A stretch of 64,000 nt of DNA from positions 11,054,298 to 11,118,297 of the forward strand of contig NC_054558.1 of assembly GCF_017654505.1 (NCBI RefSeq). Reading direction: 5' to 3'. The position numbers were made by a program, and so were the translations under genes. The notes under the pieces were generated by a model. It saw only the letters and a program-made list of their open reading frames with translations, was not told the origin of the DNA and did no database searches. Every line of letters begins with the position of its first letter. The first letter of the stretch is position 1. This document shows positions 60,061-64,000 of this stretch, piece after piece. This stretch comes from Polyodon spathula (lineage: Eukaryota; Chordata; Actinopteri; Acipenseriformes; Polyodontidae).

Positions 60061-60524
60061 GGTTATTTAGGCTCCAGCCAGATGGTATTTAAGGAGGTGA
60101 AAATCCTTTGCTTGGGGGTTGGTGTGTAGGTGAGTGGAACCCGAGTTTGGAGCTTTGTGTATATACTGTGTTTGGAAGTCTGTAAAGGGGAATGCACAGT
60201 CTGCAATCACTTTTTGTCTTGTTTTATTTTTGGCCCTGTTTATTCATTCCTGTTTTTGTTTAGTTAAGCGTGTGAAAGTGTTTTAAACTGCAGCTTCTTG
60301 TCTCTGAGTCTCATTCCTGCCAATAACATCTGGGGCCTGATGCTATCCGGTCACAGTATTGAGTTGTGATAAGCCTTGGACTGGTAACATGCATGCAGAT
60401 GTTTATTAAGCTATTATTACACCATTCATTGCCATATCTTGCCACTTACAGTTTCAAATAACAGCTTGATTCAACATAACTTTCTACTACAAAAAAGCCC
60501 CTCACCCCAGTAGTGCATATTATA

Positions 60525-60667
60525 TCAGAAATCAATGTGCACAATTTGTAGTGATTCAGTATCGCTTTGGATCTTCACATTCATTTCTGGTAGATTCGGA
60601 AACTTCCACTCAGACTCTCCTGGTGTCTCACCACCCTCCCAATCCAACACTCCTTTATTGCACATTC
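60525..60667 (-). CDS. Candidate terminal exon of an unrecognised small gene
   Basis: A good acceptor (TTCTTCTCTTTTAG) is followed by an open frame encoding MCNKGVLDWEGGETPGESEW and ending ESLQIVHIDF. An AATAAA lies about 120 bases after the stop (TTTATT near 60411 on the plus strand). I do not recognise the peptide. If joined directly to the exon at 61096-60972, the splice junction makes a TGA codon. Either the two exons are not adjacent or translation ends there. Confidence 0.3.
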
Positions 60668-60971
60668 CTAAAAGAGAAGAACACAACTCCATTGAGCGTA
60701 CAGGACTCAGCATGCTTTTATAAAGACAAAGCAATTGACTGTATACATGTAGGACTCTGCCTGCTTTTTTGTCCTAGCAAGACAACAGGACTTGTATTTT
60801 TAATGAAAATGACTTGTTTATACGCGAGGTAAGCGCACTTGGGCTTGTATACAAAACCAAAGAATGAATTGCATTCTCTCAGAAGACACCAGCTACCGAA
60901 CTGCAAGCCCGGGTGCCCATTTGCCCCATTATACAGTCTATTAATTCCAGTCTTTGTAATTGAGTACTCAC

Positions 60972-61096
60972 ACAGAGCCATTAGCAGTGCCGCTATGCAA
61001 AGAGCAGTGATGCTGTAAATAGGCACAGGTCTGTTCACCCCATTGAGGACTAACAGCTCCTCCTTCAAGACCTTGATCTTAGAGAGCTGCTCCTGA
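60972..61096 (-). CDS. Candidate exon encoding a single membrane helix
   Basis: Acceptor TTTGTGTTGCAG and donor CTGT/GTGAGT. It encodes SQEQLSKIKVLKEELLVLNG, a short basic/acidic helix-like segment, then VPIYSITALCIAALLMAL, a likely membrane segment. There is no ATG at the front, so an upstream exon is needed. A donor-like site at 61408 (CCGC/GTAAGT) could end a first exon, but joining it in phase puts a stop just before. The protein family is not recognised. It sits upstream of lrig2 on the same strand. Confidence 0.4.
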
Positions 61097-61803
61097 CTGC
61101 AACACAAAAGACAAACACCACAGTGAGCATTGATACCGACTGCAACACAAAGAGAAACACCGCAGTGAGCGGACTAGTTTGATTGAAAATCTTCTTACAG
61201 ATAATCCATATAAATGGAGTACAGCATTCACGTGTTTAAAAATACGTAATCATGCTTTTATAATTTAATATACATTGTTTATGTATACGTAATTGCTTCT
61301 GCTCGCGATATACAGTAAGCTTGCAGAAGCACCTTATTGCTGCCAATTAAATGCAGTCACATTGTATTACTTTAAAATACTACTAATAAAAAAAAATACG
61401 AACTTACGCGGCTTGTCAAGTCATCCCGGGGATTCGTTGCGTTTTAGTGTACCGGTGTCACGGGAAATAAGTTAGCGTTTGCTTTTTTGAGCCTTTCTAC
61501 GCATGCACGAATCTTAGAGCTTAAAGGCAAGGTTCTCCGTGTTCATCGAAAATTACAGGACGCCATTTGTATTTCTTTGAGAAACGAGAAGTTTTGCATT
61601 GCAGACAGTAATTTGTTTAAATATGTTTATCAAAGTGTATTGCAGACTTTTTTTTTTAAAGGTTACATTTATCGCAGTGTATATTTACGTTTCATTTGTA
61701 TTCTTCAGGAAATTACTCGCTGTATTATTATTTAACAAATAAATATTTTAAAAGCATTACTTTGTCGGTATAATTTACGTCTAATCGTAGTTAAAATCAC
61801 TAC

Positions 61804-61804
<1 letters not shown>

Positions 61805-61829
<25 letters not shown>
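61805..61829. repeat. Poly-T run
   Basis: About 25 T residues followed by A residues. Confidence 0.95.
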
Positions 61830-61834
<5 letters not shown>

Positions 61835-61849
61835 GGAAAGTCGTTCGTG

Positions 61850-62421
61850 GACCTGTGTCCCAAAGACGGCCGGAGTGGGTGGCGTCAGACCAGAGCCAGG
61901 AAATAAACAACGAGAGGTGGAGTTTGGTGGAGCTGAGCGAGTAGTTTCGCACAGCATTTAATAAATAAACAGACAGCCAGAAAATAAACGGTTGTAAGAC
62001 AAACAAAAACACAGGCCACGGCATTGGTAGCCAAAATAAACAGACAGACAAAACACGGTGAGCTTCTTTTTAGCGATTATCTTTACCTCCGTCTCCACTC
62101 ACCGAACACACAACCCCGAAACAGTGAAAACATGCAGCTTTTATGCAGCTGTACCGAGACTCGACCGCTAATCAATCATTCAATTGGAGTCGCGGTACAA
62201 CTGCACGTGAATTAATAAAGTGCAATTCCTCGTGCTCACATATTATTACTTTTTACTAGCACGTGAAGTGCTGTGCAATCCTCGTGCCTAAATACAAATA
62301 TACATTTTAAACACTCGTGTTACACAGACCCGTTTATATCCTGTGTACCGATGACTATACACCAACATTAAAACACAACACATAACACAAAATATACACA
62401 GGGGCGGGCACTTTGCCACAA
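61850..62421 (-). mobile_element. Probable solo LTR, starts TGTGGCAAAGTGCCC
   Basis: On the minus strand it begins TGTGGCAAAGTGCCCGCCCCTG and contains TTATTTTCTGGCTG and TTATTTATTAAATGC. Its composition is typical of fish Gypsy LTRs. No coding part adjoins it. The far boundary is estimated. Confidence 0.45.
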
Positions 62422-62429
62422 CATGTCAT

Positions 62430-64000
62430 ACTGTGGGGTAAGCAAATAAGTGTTTAATAAGTGTTTATGTAAGCTCACTTTAACAGTTATATTATTTTCA
62501 CATTAATTTGCTCGGTGACTTTGAACCTTTTCAATAAATTGAGTGGGAAAGTGGGTACAAACACTTTTCTTCATGTAGAGAATAATGTTCTTGACGTTGT
62601 AATCAAGTCTACATGGGATATCTAAACCTGTTAATATAGAAAACATGCACGTTTTTAGTGGAAGAACGTACACGTTTTTAGTGGAAGATGGCGTTTTAAG
62701 GTGTATAATTTGAGAAACGCACAAAACGATTGGCTTCCTATACATACCACCCTAAAGTGCAGTTACATTATTTATATGAACATATGTAATCCGAGTTGAC
62801 ATACTGTACAATACTAATAATTCAGATAGATCTCCAGTTTAACATAGTGTCCTGTGCAGATCTCTGATCCTCACTTCTACAATAAAAGTCCCCTCTCATC
62901 AGTCATTGTATTTCAGGAAAGATAAAACGTCATATCACAGGTCATGCTTTTTACTTGTAGATTATTATGTGAAACTCCCTGTGAGAACTTGCTCCTAACA
63001 TTATCTGATTTGTTTGAATTATGATGTTTTACACCAGATCTGATTAATCAAATATAAAGATATCATGAATATAATGTAGATATCATACAGCATTCATTGC
63101 ATACCATACAGTAATACTAATGTCTATATACATTTCTCAATAACAAAGATATTTAAAAAACGCACTTTAATAAAGCAAAACAATACACACAATACATGTA
63201 CACAATTCAGAATATACAATACAAAACAATATATACAAAAAAACAAAGGTGTAAGGGTGGGTATGGGAAGGAGGGATATATTTGCAGAAGGTATGGTTTA
63301 ATTCCATGCGGGAGGTTTTTTAGAAATATATCATTATCAGCGTCATTCATATGGCCAGAACCCCACCTAAAAAGCCAAACTTGATTCAATTTCAGGATGC
63401 CGAATTGCATCCCCTCGCAAAATCCAAAATTACGCTGTTCACTCCATTACGTTTTTTATTTTTTTAAATTTATTTTTTTTATTTTTTTACATTTACATTT
63501 TTCCAAAGACGTGGCTGGGTGATGCACAAGAAAATTATTTTTGTATCTGGAAATAGCTCATGTAATTTATTTTCATTTTTCTAACTAATTCCACATTTTT
63601 CAATTTACCAGCTTTCAACACTGGTTTATGACAGCAGTATATAATTGTACATCAAAATAAATCGCAAGACAAATGATATAGTATGTCAACACATACACAT
63701 TATACATGGAGTTATTTCTCTTTGCTGTATTATTTGTACCTAATATAAATATCCGTGGTGATTACAAATTTAAAATGACAATTCTGGTGAGAGTTTGTCA
63801 CGTCTTTTAAACTGGAAATTAAACTTAACACCTGTTATTAAATAATAGATAATATGTTGTATTAAAAACTGTTATTATTAAATTTTAATCACAAATATAA
63901 TTGCACATAAAAATAAATTGTACGACAAATGGTAAATTATTTCTTTTTATGTCATAACCAATATAGAAAATAATACAGGCACTGTATGTATTTCTCTTTC
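62430..64000. other. AT-rich stretch, nothing recognised
   Basis: A tandem near-repeat of CACGTTTTTAGTGGAAGA lies at about 62648-62688, and similar phrases (ACATCAAAATAAATCGCAAGACAAATG / ACATAAAAATAAATTGTACGACAAATG) occur at about 63650 and 63905. No gene is supported. Confidence 0.4.

Noticed and set aside
60660..60980. Selenocysteine (TGA) codon at the exon junction
   Set aside because: The TGA arises only if two uncertain exons are joined. No SECIS-like element was identified, and a missing exon or wrong call is simpler.

Overview
The window is from a vertebrate, most likely a non-teleost ray-finned fish of the sturgeon/paddlefish type. It carries spliced vertebrate genes with long introns, a CR1-clade LINE present in many copies with a (TTATGTTC)n tail, tRNA-derived SINEs, Tc1, hAT and piggyBac elements, and many long (AT)n and (CA)n tracts. 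The clade is inferred from repeat content only. The protein-coding content is certain.

Two genes are recognised, both on the minus strand. lrig2 (LRR and Ig-domain type I membrane protein) occupies 55284 to 31349. Seventeen coding exons were placed by splice sites and phase, and they join into one uninterrupted frame of 1,015 codons plus stop. The 3'UTR probably runs to about 28.95 kb. Downstream in the same orientation lies the first coding exon of magi3 (22533 to 22227, first PDZ domain). Everything below 22226 is therefore probably magi3 intron 1. The LRIG2-MAGI3 order matches the arrangement known from other vertebrates. Near 60.5-61.1 kb are two candidate exons of an unrecognised small membrane protein on the same strand.

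Layout: 1-22.2 kb is magi3 intron 1, packed with transposons: a near full-length CR1 element with ORF1 and ORF2 at 3882-8120, a related internally deleted copy, CR1 3' fragments, hAT and piggyBac elements with target-site duplications, a decayed Tc1 element, two solo LTRs and a 53-bp minisatellite. 22.5-28.9 kb is intergenic, with minisatellites, a CR1 fragment and one unrecognised ORF. 28.9-55.3 kb is lrig2. Its introns hold SINEs, an L2-like LINE relic, a hAT-like relic, a Tigger-like element, a long foldback element and several minisatellites. 55.3-64 kb is the lrig2 upstream region with three TGACGTCA palindromes, a small MITE, LTR-like repeats and the candidate small gene.

The most notable observation is in the full-length CR1 element. 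ORF2 has no ATG ahead of its endonuclease domain, lies in the -1 frame relative to ORF1, and stays open through the ORF1 end. The last codons of ORF1 before its UAG form an in-frame U UUA AAC heptamer, the classic -1 ribosomal frameshift slippery site. Two further points concern lrig2: the splice donor of exon 5 has been amplified into a minisatellite, and the exon for the first leucine-rich repeat appears to be absent although the frame is kept.
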